Source of the DNA: Terasakiella sp033100395
GTDB lineage: Bacteria > Pseudomonadota > Alphaproteobacteria > Rhodospirillales > Terasakiellaceae
Direction of reading: 5' to 3'
DNA: 64,000 nucleotides
Assembly (NCBI RefSeq): GCF_033100395.1
Contig: NZ_JAWLVJ010000008.1
Span: forward strand, 62,001-126,000
The notes under the pieces are model-generated. The model was given only the letters and a program-made list of their open reading frames with translations. It was not told the origin of the DNA and ran no database searches. This document shows positions 1 through 7,720 of the stretch, in pieces; positions within the stretch are counted from its first letter, which is position 1, and each line of letters opens with the position of its first letter. Made by a program: the position numbers and the translations under genes.

Positions 1-821
1 ACTGGAAGACTTACGATAAAGGGGATGAACTGCCGGAAGAGTACAAAAAGCTCTTGCTCAATCTGATGAGCTTTCAGGCAGATTCTGAATATGCAGGCGC
101 ACAGCGTGTGGCTGAAAATATGCGTTTCGCCCCGCGTCCTGAAGAAGCCTATCGTTTGTCGAAAAAGGTGATGGAAGAAATGGGTCACGGCTATTATGTC
201 TGGAACCTGATGTCTGATCTGGGTGTAAATGTGGATGAACGTTTGCAGCACCTTGTGCAAAACCCGGACAATCCTGATCCTGAAAAGGTGACTGTGATTA
301 ACGGTTTCCGTAAAGAGAACTGGTCCAAGTTGTTTGAATGCTGGGAAGATGTTGCGCTGTTCTCAACCGTTGTAACACCGGCGGCTGTTGCCTTCCTTGG
401 GCAGTATCGTGAATGTTCTTACCTGCCATGGGCGCGTGTAAACGTGCGTATCCATAAAGAAGAATACGGCCACCTGGCGTTCGGCGTCTGGGCTTCCAAG
501 CGCTGCATCGAATTTGGCGGGGAAGAAACACGTCAGTTCATGCAGAAACGTATTGAAAAATTCATGAAAGTTGGTCTGGGTTTCTACGGTCGTCCATCTA
601 AGCCGGGTGAACAGCAATCTGCCATGTTTGACAAATACTATGAGTACGGCATCAAAGTGAAGAAGCCGGAAGAATTGCAGGAAGAATATCTGGAACTGCT
701 GGAGTCGCGCCTGAAAGAAGTCGGGCTGGAAATGCCACAAGGCGTTGAAGCTGATTACGACATGCGTGTCGGTTACGAAGCTGCTGAACTTGATGTTCAG
801 GTTTCCAAAGCTGCAAGCTAA
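1..821 (+). CDS. PaaA-like di-iron oxygenase subunit (5' end outside window)
   Basis: The frame is open from the first base of the window (codons start at base 3), so the gene begins upstream; about 273 residues are visible and an internal TTG at 54 is not the real start. It resembles the phenylacetyl-CoA epoxidase PaaA/PaaC family (ferritin-like four-helix di-iron proteins). Two E-x-x-H iron-binding motifs are seen, EMGHG (about bases 176-190) and EEYGH (about 460-475), plus an upstream SEYAG that matches the first glutamate of the family. By family it would hydroxylate or epoxidise an aromatic acyl-CoA in the cytoplasm. A small unknown gene follows 30 bases later and then an aromatic-acid-type ABC importer. 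No PaaB, C, D or E homologue is visible here, so the exact substrate is uncertain. Confidence 0.75.
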   Translation, partial: WKTYDKGDELPEEYKKLLLNLMSFQADSEYAGAQRVAENMRFAPRPEEAYRLSKKVMEEMGHGYYVWNLMSDLGVNVDERLQHLVQNPDNPDPEKVTVINGFRKENWSKLFECWEDVALFSTVVTPAAVAFLGQYRECSYLPWARVNVRIHKEEYGHLAFGVWASKRCIEFGGEETRQFMQKRIEKFMKVGLGFYGRPSKPGEQQSAMFDKYYEYGIKVKKPEELQEEYLELLESRLKEVGLEMPQGVEADYDMRVGYEAAELDVQVSKAAS

Positions 822-851
822 CTCAAGATAAGATTTACGGAGGCGTTACAC

Positions 852-1253
852 ATGATTCCCGAACTACCAAATACACTTTTCTCCAACGGTCGCAGTGTGC
901 TGTCCAAATTCGGCTATGTCCATTTTGAAGGGGAAGAAACCCGTGATGACTGGGCTGAAATGTGGAACCTGCTGCGCGCAGACTTCCCGCTGCCGGAAGG
1001 TCAGGTTCCTGCCTATGATGATTTGAATGCAGATCATCAAAAGGCGGCACAGGATTATATGAAAGTGCGTTTGCTGGCGGATCACTATCTGGATGCATGT
1101 GAACGCCTTCATGTCAGTATCTTCAAGGAAAGTATCAATACGGACCTGGTGGAAGATTATGCCGTGGCGCGTGATCGTTATGAACATAGCGTGGAAGATT
1201 TCGGTGAAGCTCGTGAGAAAGTGCAGGCTTTGCTGAAGGAAAACGCGGCGTAA
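852..1253 (+). CDS. Small unknown protein following the PaaA-like gene
   Basis: A 133-residue acidic, soluble, mostly helical protein that I do not recognise. It starts at an ATG with a GGAGG ribosome site 8-12 bases upstream and lies 30 bases after the PaaA-like gene, so the two are almost certainly co-transcribed. It has no signal peptide, no membrane segment, and only one cysteine (in the context LDACERL). It is longer than PaaB (about 95 residues) and does not look like it. Its position suggests an accessory or small subunit of the oxygenase, which is inference only. A terminator-like hairpin follows at 1271-1325. Confidence 0.7.
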   Translation: MIPELPNTLFSNGRSVLSKFGYVHFEGEETRDDWAEMWNLLRADFPLPEGQVPAYDDLNADHQKAAQDYMKVRLLADHYLDACERLHVSIFKESINTDLVEDYAVARDRYEHSVEDFGEAREKVQALLKENAA

Positions 1254-1270
1254 AAAACAAGGAACAAGAG

Positions 1271-1325
1271 ATACTCATCTAACAGGGATTGCTAATTTTT
1301 CTTGACGATGAGTATTTCTTTTCTT
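1271..1325 (+). terminator. Rho-independent-type terminator after the PaaA-like operon
   Basis: ATACTCATC (1271-1279) and GATGAGTAT (1307-1315) form a perfect 9-base stem with a 27-base loop, followed by a T-rich tract. It separates the oxygenase genes from the ABC transporter operon. Confidence 0.6.
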
Positions 1326-1326
1326 A

Positions 1327-1368
1327 GTTTCAATTGAAACAATTAAAAGCATGAACAATTAATCATGC
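1327..1368. promoter_or_regulatory. Candidate operator: two palindromes upstream of ABC operon
   Basis: GTTTCAATTGAAAC (1327-1340) is a perfect 14-base palindrome. Nine bases later GCATGA-N8-TCATGC (1349-1368) is a second perfect inverted repeat. Both lie 60-100 bases before the substrate-binding protein gene and downstream of the terminator, which is where a repressor or activator would bind. No T-run follows, so they do not look like terminators. The regulator is unknown. Confidence 0.4.
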
Positions 1369-1428
1369 GAGCAAACAAATAAACGACTAATAACGTTCAA
1401 CAATATTGTCTATGGGAGGCAAGAGATT

Positions 1429-2598
1429 ATGACTTCACGTCAAAACGGACTTAAGAAGACAATTGCTGCATTGGGGATGGTTGCCAGTGCGGTTTCTTTT
1501 GGTGTAACGGACGCGAATGCGGCTGATCCGATCAAGATCGGGACGTTCCTTTCTGTAACGGGTCCTGCATCTTTTCTGGGTGATCCGGAACTGAAAACAC
1601 TGGAACTCTATATTGACGAACTGAACAAGGGGGGCGGCGTGCTGGGTCGTCAGATCGAACTGGTTCAATATGACGTTGGTGTTGATTCCAAAAAAGCGAT
1701 CACGGCTGTGAAACGTCTGGTCAGTCAGGATAAGGTTGATGTCATCGTGGGCGGTTCTACATCCGGTGCGACTATGGCTGTTGTGCCGATCGTACAAAAA
1801 GCCAAAATCCCGTTTGTCTCGCTTGCAGGTGCGGTTGCGATTGTTGAACCTGTGAAAAGCTGGGTTTTCAAGACACCACACACAGATAAAATGGCCTGCG
1901 GTAAAATTTTTGAAGATCTGCAAGCCCGTGGTCTGAAAACCATCGCCATGATTTCTGGTACAGGTGGTTTTGGCAAGTCCATGAAAGGCCAATGTACAAA
2001 ACTTGCCCCGGCTTACAACATTGACATTGCAGCTTCTGAATCTTACGGCCCAAAAGATACGGACATGACAGCACAGCTGACAAAGATCAAAGGTGTGGAT
2101 GGCGTACAGGCGATTGTAAACGCTGGTTTCGGTCAGGGTCCTGCGATTGTGACCAAGAACTATAACCAGCTGGGTATGACAGCGCCGCTTTATCAGTCAC
2201 ATGGTGTAGCGTCACGTAAATATATCGAACTGGCAGGCGATGCTGCTGAAGGCGTTCGTCTTCCTGCTGCTGCTTTGTTGGTTGCTGATATGCTGGATGA
2301 CAATGATCCACAAAAGCCCGTTGTTCAGTCTTACTCCAAAGCTTATTCCGAAGCGTATGGCGGGTCTGTTTCCACATTCGGTGGGCACGCCTATGACGGC
2401 CTGCAACTGGCTGTCGCTGCGATCGTTCGCGCAGGCAGCACAGATAAATCTGCTGTTCGTGACGAGATTGAAAAAACAAGCGGCTATGTTGGCACCGGTG
2501 GTGTTGTGAACATGTCTGCAAAAGATCACCTTGGTCTTGATCTTTCAGCGTTTAAAATGCTGGAAATCAAAAACGGTGACTGGACAATCGTTAAATAA
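1429..2598 (+). CDS. Branched-chain-amino-acid-type ABC importer, substrate-binding protein
   Basis: A 389-residue periplasmic binding protein of the LivJ/K (HAAT) family. A Sec signal peptide covers roughly residues 1-31, with a twin-lysine n-region, a hydrophobic core and an ANA-A cleavage site; the mature protein starts near ADPIKIG, the usual first strand of the family. GGGAGG lies 11 bases before the ATG. It is followed by two permease and two ATPase genes in the order typical of LIV systems. The neighbourhood of phenylacetate and aryl-CoA genes suggests an aromatic acid such as phenylacetate or benzoate as ligand rather than an amino acid; this is inference. Its strongly biased codon use suggests high expression. 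Confidence 0.85.
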   Translation: MTSRQNGLKKTIAALGMVASAVSFGVTDANAADPIKIGTFLSVTGPASFLGDPELKTLELYIDELNKGGGVLGRQIELVQYDVGVDSKKAITAVKRLVSQDKVDVIVGGSTSGATMAVVPIVQKAKIPFVSLAGAVAIVEPVKSWVFKTPHTDKMACGKIFEDLQARGLKTIAMISGTGGFGKSMKGQCTKLAPAYNIDIAASESYGPKDTDMTAQLTKIKGVDGVQAIVNAGFGQGPAIVTKNYNQLGMTAPLYQSHGVASRKYIELAGDAAEGVRLPAAALLVADMLDDNDPQKPVVQSYSKAYSEAYGGSVSTFGGHAYDGLQLAVAAIVRAGSTDKSAVRDEIEKTSGYVGTGGVVNMSAKDHLGLDLSAFKMLEIKNGDWTIVK

Positions 2599-2610
2599 CG
2601 ATAAGCGTTT

Positions 2611-2634
2611 GGGAGTGACTTAAGCGTCACTCCC
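2611..2634 (+). terminator. Intercistronic hairpin between binding protein and permease genes
   Basis: GGGAGTGAC-N6-GTCACTCCC is a perfect 9-base stem 12 bases after the stop codon. It lacks a T-run. Such hairpins after a binding-protein gene commonly act as RNA-stabilising or partial termination signals, giving more binding protein than permease. Confidence 0.55.
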
Positions 2635-2716
2635 GTCTCGCAAGAAATGCCGAGATGTTTTCTATGGGGTATAGGAAACAACAGGTGAACTGTATCTACA
2701 CGAAAGATTGTCAGAA

Positions 2717-3592
2717 ATGAGTGCAGAATTTCTACAATTTCTATTTTCCGGCGTGACACTTGGCGCGACTTATGCGCTGGTCGGATTGGGATTTTCCATT
2801 ATTTATAACGCGTCTCACGTGATCAACTTTGCCCAGGGCGAATTTGTCATGATGGGCGGGATGGGCACGGTTTTTTTCTTAGGCCTTGGTCTGCCCATGC
2901 CGGTTGCGATTTTGGCAGCCATCGCGCTGACCACCCTGTTTGGCTTTGGGCTGGAAAGGTTTGCCATCGCACCCGCACGCGGTGCTTCGGTCGTAACTCT
3001 GATCATTATCACCATCGGGGCATCTATTGTGATGCGCGGTCTGGTGCAGGTGGTCTGGGGTAAAGAGTTTCATGCCATTCCGGCCTTTAGCGGGGATGAA
3101 CCCATCCATATTGGTGGGGCAACGATCCTGCCGCAAAGTCTGTGGGTGTTGGGCGTCACTGTCCTGTTGGTTCTGGCGCTGCGTTATTTCTTTGAACGCA
3201 CCATGATGGGTAAAGCGATTATCGCAACGTCGCTCAACCGGGATGCAGCCCAACTGATGGGGATTAACGTACGCCTGGTGTTGTTTATCAGCTTTGGTCT
3301 GTCTGCAGCCCTGGGCGCGGCGGCTGGGATCCTGGTTGCGCCGATTACCTTAACGAATTTTGAAGCAGGTATCATGCTGGGTCTGAAAGGCTTCTGCGCA
3401 GCCATTCTTGGTGGGCTTGGCAATGGTATGGGCGCCGTGGCTGGCGGCATGATCGTCGGGATCGCCGAAGCTATGGGCGCAGGTTATTGGGTGTCTGAAT
3501 ATAAAGACGCGGTTGCCTTTGTCCTGATCCTGTTGGTTCTGTTCTTTAAACCGAGCGGTCTGTTCGGCAAAACCGGGACGGAGCGCGTATAA
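2717..3592 (+). CDS. livH: LIV-type ABC importer permease 1 (LivH-like)
   Basis: A 291-residue inner-membrane permease with about eight hydrophobic segments. It has the LivH N-terminal pattern (GVTLGATYALVGLGFSIIY, then HVINFAQGEFVMMG) and the C-terminal GLKGFCAAILGGLGNGMGA loop that contacts the ATPase. The ATG at 2717 is preferred over a TTG nine bases upstream. The stop overlaps the next start (TAATG), so the two permeases are translationally coupled. It should form the translocation pore together with the LivM-like protein. Confidence 0.88.
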   Translation: MSAEFLQFLFSGVTLGATYALVGLGFSIIYNASHVINFAQGEFVMMGGMGTVFFLGLGLPMPVAILAAIALTTLFGFGLERFAIAPARGASVVTLIIITIGASIVMRGLVQVVWGKEFHAIPAFSGDEPIHIGGATILPQSLWVLGVTVLLVLALRYFFERTMMGKAIIATSLNRDAAQLMGINVRLVLFISFGLSAALGAAAGILVAPITLTNFEAGIMLGLKGFCAAILGGLGNGMGAVAGGMIVGIAEAMGAGYWVSEYKDAVAFVLILLVLFFKPSGLFGKTGTERV

Positions 3593-4527
3593 TGACAAAT
3601 CTAAAATCACCCAGAACAGGCGGTATCCTGATCCTGATGGCGATCATCGCTATTCTGCCGCTGTTCCTGGATAATGCTTTCCAAATCGAAATTGCCATCC
3701 TGATTTTCTTTAACGCTATTGTCTGTATCGGGCTGAACCTCTTGATCGGTTATGCCGGGCAAATCAGTCTCGGTCATGGGGCATTCGTGGGACTTGGCGC
3801 CTATGGCAGTGCCATCCTGACCATGAACCAGGAATGGGACCCGCTGGTTGCGATGGTGGCGGCTGCGGTCTTTACAGGCTTGCTGTGCTTTGTCATCGCG
3901 CGACCGATTTTGAAGCTGAAAGGTCACTATCTGGCCATGGCGACATTGGGGATGGGGATCATTATTTCCATCGTGATCAATACCGAAGATCAATATACCG
4001 GTGGGCCGGACGGCATGTATGTGGATGGCCTGTCCTTTATGACGGATCAGATCCACTGGTACTGGCTGATCGGTGGTCTGCTGATCTTCAGTGTCTGGGC
4101 ATCGCTCAACCTGATCCATTCCCCCATCGGTCGTGCGTTACGTGCGGTTCATGGATCGGAAGTGGCGGCTGAAGTTGTCGGTGTGGATACCACGCACTAT
4201 AAAGTCTTGATCTTTGTGGTCTCCGGTGTCTTTGCCAGTGTGGTCGGTAGCCTTGGGGTTTATTATTCCAACTTCGTCACCCCGGATATCGCAGGCTTCT
4301 TCCATTCCATCGAACTGGTGGTGATGGTGGTCTTTGGCGGGATGGCCTCCACATTCGGGGCGGTCATTGGCGCGGCAATCCTGACGATCCTGCCACAGGT
4401 TCTGACCTTCCTGCATGATTTTGAACATCTGGTCTTTGGTCTGATTTTGATGCTGACTATGATCTTCCTGCCGAAAGGGTTGGTGCCCACATTGGCCGAC
4501 CTCTTTAAGAAGGGGGACAAGTCATGA
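3592..4527 (+). CDS. livM: LIV-type ABC importer permease 2 (LivM-like)
   Basis: A 311-residue multi-span permease. It carries the LivM signature IGYAGQISLGHGAFVGLGAY in the first third and an EAA-like cytoplasmic loop (GRALRAVHGSEVAAEVVGVDT) that should dock on LivG/LivF. It overlaps the LivH-like gene by one base and the LivG-like gene by four (ATGA), so it sits in the middle of a coupled operon. It pairs with the LivH-like subunit. Confidence 0.88.
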   Translation: MTNLKSPRTGGILILMAIIAILPLFLDNAFQIEIAILIFFNAIVCIGLNLLIGYAGQISLGHGAFVGLGAYGSAILTMNQEWDPLVAMVAAAVFTGLLCFVIARPILKLKGHYLAMATLGMGIIISIVINTEDQYTGGPDGMYVDGLSFMTDQIHWYWLIGGLLIFSVWASLNLIHSPIGRALRAVHGSEVAAEVVGVDTTHYKVLIFVVSGVFASVVGSLGVYYSNFVTPDIAGFFHSIELVVMVVFGGMASTFGAVIGAAILTILPQVLTFLHDFEHLVFGLILMLTMIFLPKGLVPTLADLFKKGDKS

Positions 4528-5279
4528 CTTTGTTGAAAGTAAGCAATCTGTCCATCGAATTTGGCGGTGTCAAAGCCATCGATGATCTGTCTTTTACCAT
4601 CAATCCTGGCACCATCCATTCCATCATTGGGCCAAACGGGGCGGGGAAAACCACGCTCTTTAACCTGATCACCGGGGTGTATACGCCGACATCCGGCAGT
4701 GTACTTTATGATGATGAAGGCGTCACTGGATTTAAACCGTTCGAACTGGCTGCACGCGGCATGAGTCGCACGTTCCAGAACCTGCAGATTTTCTTTAACA
4801 TGACAGCGATCGAAAATGTGATGGTGGGTGCACACCTGCACCTGAACCGCAGTTTCTTATCGTCTTTCTTTGGTCTGCCGACCATCAAGGACGGGGATCG
4901 CCATTGTCGCGAAACCTGTCTGGAACTGCTGGATTTTGTTGGGCTTAAAGACTATGCGGACACGGACACCGAAAGCATGCCTTATGGCGCGCTGAAACGT
5001 CTGGAAATCGCACGCGCGCTGGCCTCCAAGCCGAAGATTTTGCTGCTGGATGAACCGGCAGCAGGTCTGAACCCGGCGGAAAGTCGCGAGATTGATGAGG
5101 TCATCAAGAAAGTGGCAGAACGCGGTATCACGGTTGTTTTGGTAGAACATGATATGAAGATGGTGATGGAAATTTCCGATCATATTCTGGTTCTTGATTA
5201 TGGACGCAAACTGACAGAAGGCACCGCACACGAAGTGCGCAATAATCCTGATGTTATCGCGGCGTATCTGGGGGGCTAA
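4524..5279 (+). CDS. livG: LIV-type ABC importer ATPase 1 (LivG-like)
   Basis: A 251-residue cytoplasmic ATP-binding subunit. The Walker A GPNGAGKTT is near residue 37, the Walker B ILLLDEPAAGLNP near 170, and the switch histidine is in VEHDMKMV. The AAGLNP extension after Walker B is typical of LivG. The signature motif reads YGALKRLEIARAL instead of LSGGQ, which is normal for LivG. It overlaps the LivM-like gene by four bases and is followed by the LivF-like gene four bases later. Confidence 0.9.
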   Translation: MTLLKVSNLSIEFGGVKAIDDLSFTINPGTIHSIIGPNGAGKTTLFNLITGVYTPTSGSVLYDDEGVTGFKPFELAARGMSRTFQNLQIFFNMTAIENVMVGAHLHLNRSFLSSFFGLPTIKDGDRHCRETCLELLDFVGLKDYADTDTESMPYGALKRLEIARALASKPKILLLDEPAAGLNPAESREIDEVIKKVAERGITVVLVEHDMKMVMEISDHILVLDYGRKLTEGTAHEVRNNPDVIAAYLGG

Positions 5280-5283
5280 GGAC

Positions 5284-5988
5284 ATGTTGAAAATTGATAA
5301 TCTCACCAGTCACTATGGCCGTATTCAGGCCCTGCATGGTGTGTCTTTAGAAGTCAACGAAGGGGAGCTGGTTGCCCTCGTTGGCGGGAATGGTGCGGGC
5401 AAGACGACCTTGCTGCGCACCATCTCCGGCTTGCAACCTGCAACAGATGGCACTGTCAGTTTTGAAGGTCAGGATATTACATCCATGGCGGCTGAAAAAC
5501 GTGTTGGCTTAAGTATCGCGCAAGTGCCGGAAGGACGTCAGGTCTTTACCGCCTTGTCGGTTGAAGACAATATCCGCCTTGGTGCCTATACCAAATCGGA
5601 CAAGGCCGAAATCGCGGCTGATCTGGAACAGATGTATGGCCGTTTCCCCATCCTGAAAGAAAAGCGCAATCAGGCAGCTGGCACGCTGTCTGGTGGTCAG
5701 CAACAGATGCTGGCCATGGCGCGTGCCTTGATGTCACGTCCGGGTCTTCTTTTGCTGGATGAACCCTCCATGGGCTTGTCGCCCGTGTTGGTGATGGAAA
5801 TTTTCGCCATCGTGGAAGAATTGAAAGAACAGGGTGTGACCATCTTCCTGGTGGAACAAAACGCAACGGCTGCCTTGCGGGTGGCGGACCGGGGGTATGT
5901 CATGGAAACGGGTAAAATCTCGTTAACAGGCACCGGGGACAATCTGTTGAATGATGAGACTGTGAAAGCAGCTTATCTGGGAATTTAA
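5284..5988 (+). CDS. livF: LIV-type ABC importer ATPase 2 (LivF-like)
   Basis: A 234-residue ATPase with Walker A GGNGAGKTT, signature LSGGQQQM, Walker B LLLDEPSMGL and H-loop replacement VEQNA, all typical of LivF. The ATG at 5284, just after an AAGGAC ribosome site, is used; the longer frame from 5251 would overlap the LivG-like gene by 29 bases and adds residues absent from the family. It completes the five-gene importer (binding protein, two permeases, two ATPases). Confidence 0.9.
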   Translation: MLKIDNLTSHYGRIQALHGVSLEVNEGELVALVGGNGAGKTTLLRTISGLQPATDGTVSFEGQDITSMAAEKRVGLSIAQVPEGRQVFTALSVEDNIRLGAYTKSDKAEIAADLEQMYGRFPILKEKRNQAAGTLSGGQQQMLAMARALMSRPGLLLLDEPSMGLSPVLVMEIFAIVEELKEQGVTIFLVEQNATAALRVADRGYVMETGKISLTGTGDNLLNDETVKAAYLGI

Positions 5989-6030
5989 CGCATATTTGCG
6001 ATCATAATGATTTGAATTGAAGGGTGAGCT

Positions 6031-6624
6031 ATGCCTAGAGCAATTGATATAATGAAGCGGGAACACCTGAGCCTGAACACGGTTTTGCATGTGTTGAACC
6101 AGCTTGTGCTTGATCTGGAATCCGGGCGCCTTCGCCCCGATGATGTGGATTATGAACTGTTTGAAAAGATCATGTCCTATATCGAGGAATTCCTTGATAC
6201 CATGCACCACCCGAAAGAAGATAAATATCTTTTCCCGGCACTGCTTAAGAAAACGTCCGAGGTCAACGACGTGATCATGCAACTGGAAGAACAGCACCGT
6301 CAAGGCACCGAACATCGCCAGAAGCTGGAAGTTCATTTCCAGGCGATGAAGGACAAGCACCCCGGTCAGGTGGAAAAAGTGATCGATGCCTTGAAAGATT
6401 ATCTTCAGGCGCACCGTGAACATATGAAGCTGGAAGATAATGTCATTATGCCATTGGCAGAAAAAGTCCTGACAGAAGAGGACTGGGCGCCGATTGATGC
6501 GGCCTTTAATGAAAATGAAGACCCTGTTTTTGGTGATGTACCCAAAAGCAAATTCAGAAAGCTTTTATCCGATATTACCTTCCTTGCCCCGGCCCCGATC
6601 GGCCTTGGCGGCGGAAGACGCTAG
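6031..6624 (+). CDS. Hemerythrin-like HHE-domain protein
   Basis: A 197-residue soluble protein. Its first roughly 155 residues form a hemerythrin-like four-helix domain, with iron-ligand candidates in MKREHLSL, MHHPKEDKYLF, EEQHRQGTEH and HREHMKLED. Proteins of this type bind a di-iron centre and serve in oxygen, NO or redox sensing or in iron handling. The last 40 residues are specific to this protein. It stands alone, 42 bases after the ABC operon, and is closed by a strong terminator at 6658. A second, unrelated hemerythrin gene lies at 39140. The exact role is unknown. Confidence 0.8.
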   Translation: MPRAIDIMKREHLSLNTVLHVLNQLVLDLESGRLRPDDVDYELFEKIMSYIEEFLDTMHHPKEDKYLFPALLKKTSEVNDVIMQLEEQHRQGTEHRQKLEVHFQAMKDKHPGQVEKVIDALKDYLQAHREHMKLEDNVIMPLAEKVLTEEDWAPIDAAFNENEDPVFGDVPKSKFRKLLSDITFLAPAPIGLGGGRR

Positions 6625-6657
6625 AAATCACGAACGACCCATAGGCGTGACCTCAGT

Positions 6658-6687
6658 CGGTACCTTCATCGGTACCGGCTTTTTTTT
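6658..6687 (+). terminator. Rho-independent terminator
   Basis: CGGTACC-TTCATC-GGTACCG is a perfect 7-base stem followed by GC and then eight T residues. It ends transcription after the hemerythrin-like gene and lies only 18 bases before the next start codon. Confidence 0.85.
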
Positions 6688-6704
6688 GTCTTTTTACTCC
6701 CTAT

Positions 6705-7619
6705 ATGAAAAGGATGACCCGTTTTTTATACATAATTGCACTGATATGTCTTGCATCCTTAAGTCGCCCTGAATTGGGGATGGCGCAGGAGATTTTTCAG
6801 GATGTCATGCAGGATGGTCAGGCCTGTCAAAACTGCCCTGTGATGGTGCGCATTAAGCCCGGGCATTTCTATATGGGGGCGATCCCCAATGTGGGGCATG
6901 ATGATGAACGCGCCAAAAACGGTGGTGCCTTTCTCGTGCCCATCCTGAAAAGCTTTTCTGTTTCTGTGGGTGAAATCACCCGTCAGCAGTTTGCTGCTTT
7001 TCTGGAGGATCAGCCCGATTACAAACTGGCGGAAGCCTGCGCTGGGTTATTTGAAGGCCATTTTCTCAAACGTAAAACGGCAAACTGGCATAATCCGGGG
7101 TTTGATCAGATGGCAAATCATCCGGTCGTCTGTGTGCGTTGGCGCGATGCCTTGGCCTATACGGAATGGATCAGTAAAAAAACAGGCATGTCTTATCGCC
7201 TGCTAAGCGAAGGGGAATGGGAATATGTTGCACGGGCGGGAACGTTAAATCGATATTGGTGGGGCGAAGGATTACCCGGTCATATCGCCAATTGCCTGAC
7301 TGACTGTCAGGATCAGTATGATGCAACGGCCCCTGTCTATAGCATGCCGCCCAACCCCTTTGGTCTGCATCATATGCTGGGCAATGTCTGGGAATGGACG
7401 CAGGATTGTTACTGGGCAGATGCCTATCGTCGCTTTGAAGGTCATTACCCAAAAGCAGTTGTGGGGAATAAAGGTTGCCACCGGGTTATCCGGGGTGGAT
7501 CCTGGCTGGAAAATGCCTGGTCGTTGCGCAGTTCCAACCGGGAAGGCTGGAACCCGGATATCCCGCTTAACGATATCGGCTTTAGAGTTGCGCGTGACGG
7601 TCAGGATCAGGGGCTATAG
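6705..7619 (+). CDS. Exported formylglycine-generating-enzyme-like (SUMF1) protein
   Basis: A 304-residue protein with an N-terminal signal peptide (about residues 1-27, core FLYIIALICLASL). The FGE-sulfatase fold follows, from the start motif MVRIKPGHFYMG to the ending RGGSWLENAWSLRSSNR and GFRVARD. The family includes true sulfatase-maturing enzymes and many proteins of other or unknown role. The paired active-site cysteines of genuine FGE are not evident in the C-terminal part, and no sulfatase gene is seen nearby, so a non-catalytic or different activity is more likely. No clear ribosome site is seen; the ATG at 6714 is an alternative start. It converges with paaK. Confidence 0.75.
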   Translation: MKRMTRFLYIIALICLASLSRPELGMAQEIFQDVMQDGQACQNCPVMVRIKPGHFYMGAIPNVGHDDERAKNGGAFLVPILKSFSVSVGEITRQQFAAFLEDQPDYKLAEACAGLFEGHFLKRKTANWHNPGFDQMANHPVVCVRWRDALAYTEWISKKTGMSYRLLSEGEWEYVARAGTLNRYWWGEGLPGHIANCLTDCQDQYDATAPVYSMPPNPFGLHHMLGNVWEWTQDCYWADAYRRFEGHYPKAVVGNKGCHRVIRGGSWLENAWSLRSSNREGWNPDIPLNDIGFRVARDGQDQGL

Positions 7620-7630
7620 GATAAAAAAAT

Positions 7631-7712
7631 CCCCGTTTCCCGGCGAAGGCCGGGCCTCTCAAAATCAGAGTTCTGTCTTGAAGAGGCCCCGGCCTTCGCC
7701 GGGGAACAGGGG
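7631..7712. repeat. Paired-hairpin repeat / bidirectional terminator (copy 1)
   Basis: Two GC-rich hairpins, CCCGGC-GAAG-GCCGGG (7639-7654) and CCCCGGC-CTTC-GCCGGGG (7687-7704), lie in opposite orientation. They are also joined by an outer stem GGCCTCT/AGAGGCC. The element fills the gap between two convergent genes. It has the same layout as the repeats at 17055, 54604 and 61501 but a different sequence in the stems. Confidence 0.65.
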
Positions 7713-7720
7713 AGGAGGTT

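Noticed and set aside
54..56. TTG at 54 as the start of the PaaA-like gene
   Set aside because: The reading frame is open to the edge of the window and the upstream codons already read like family sequence.
1254..1428. A tRNA or small RNA between the oxygenase and transporter operons
   Set aside because: The hairpin is a terminator and the palindromes do not fold into a cloverleaf; nothing beyond operators is supported.
6705..7619. A true sulfatase-activating enzyme
   Set aside because: The FGE fold is present, but no clear active-site cysteine pair and no sulfatase gene were found.
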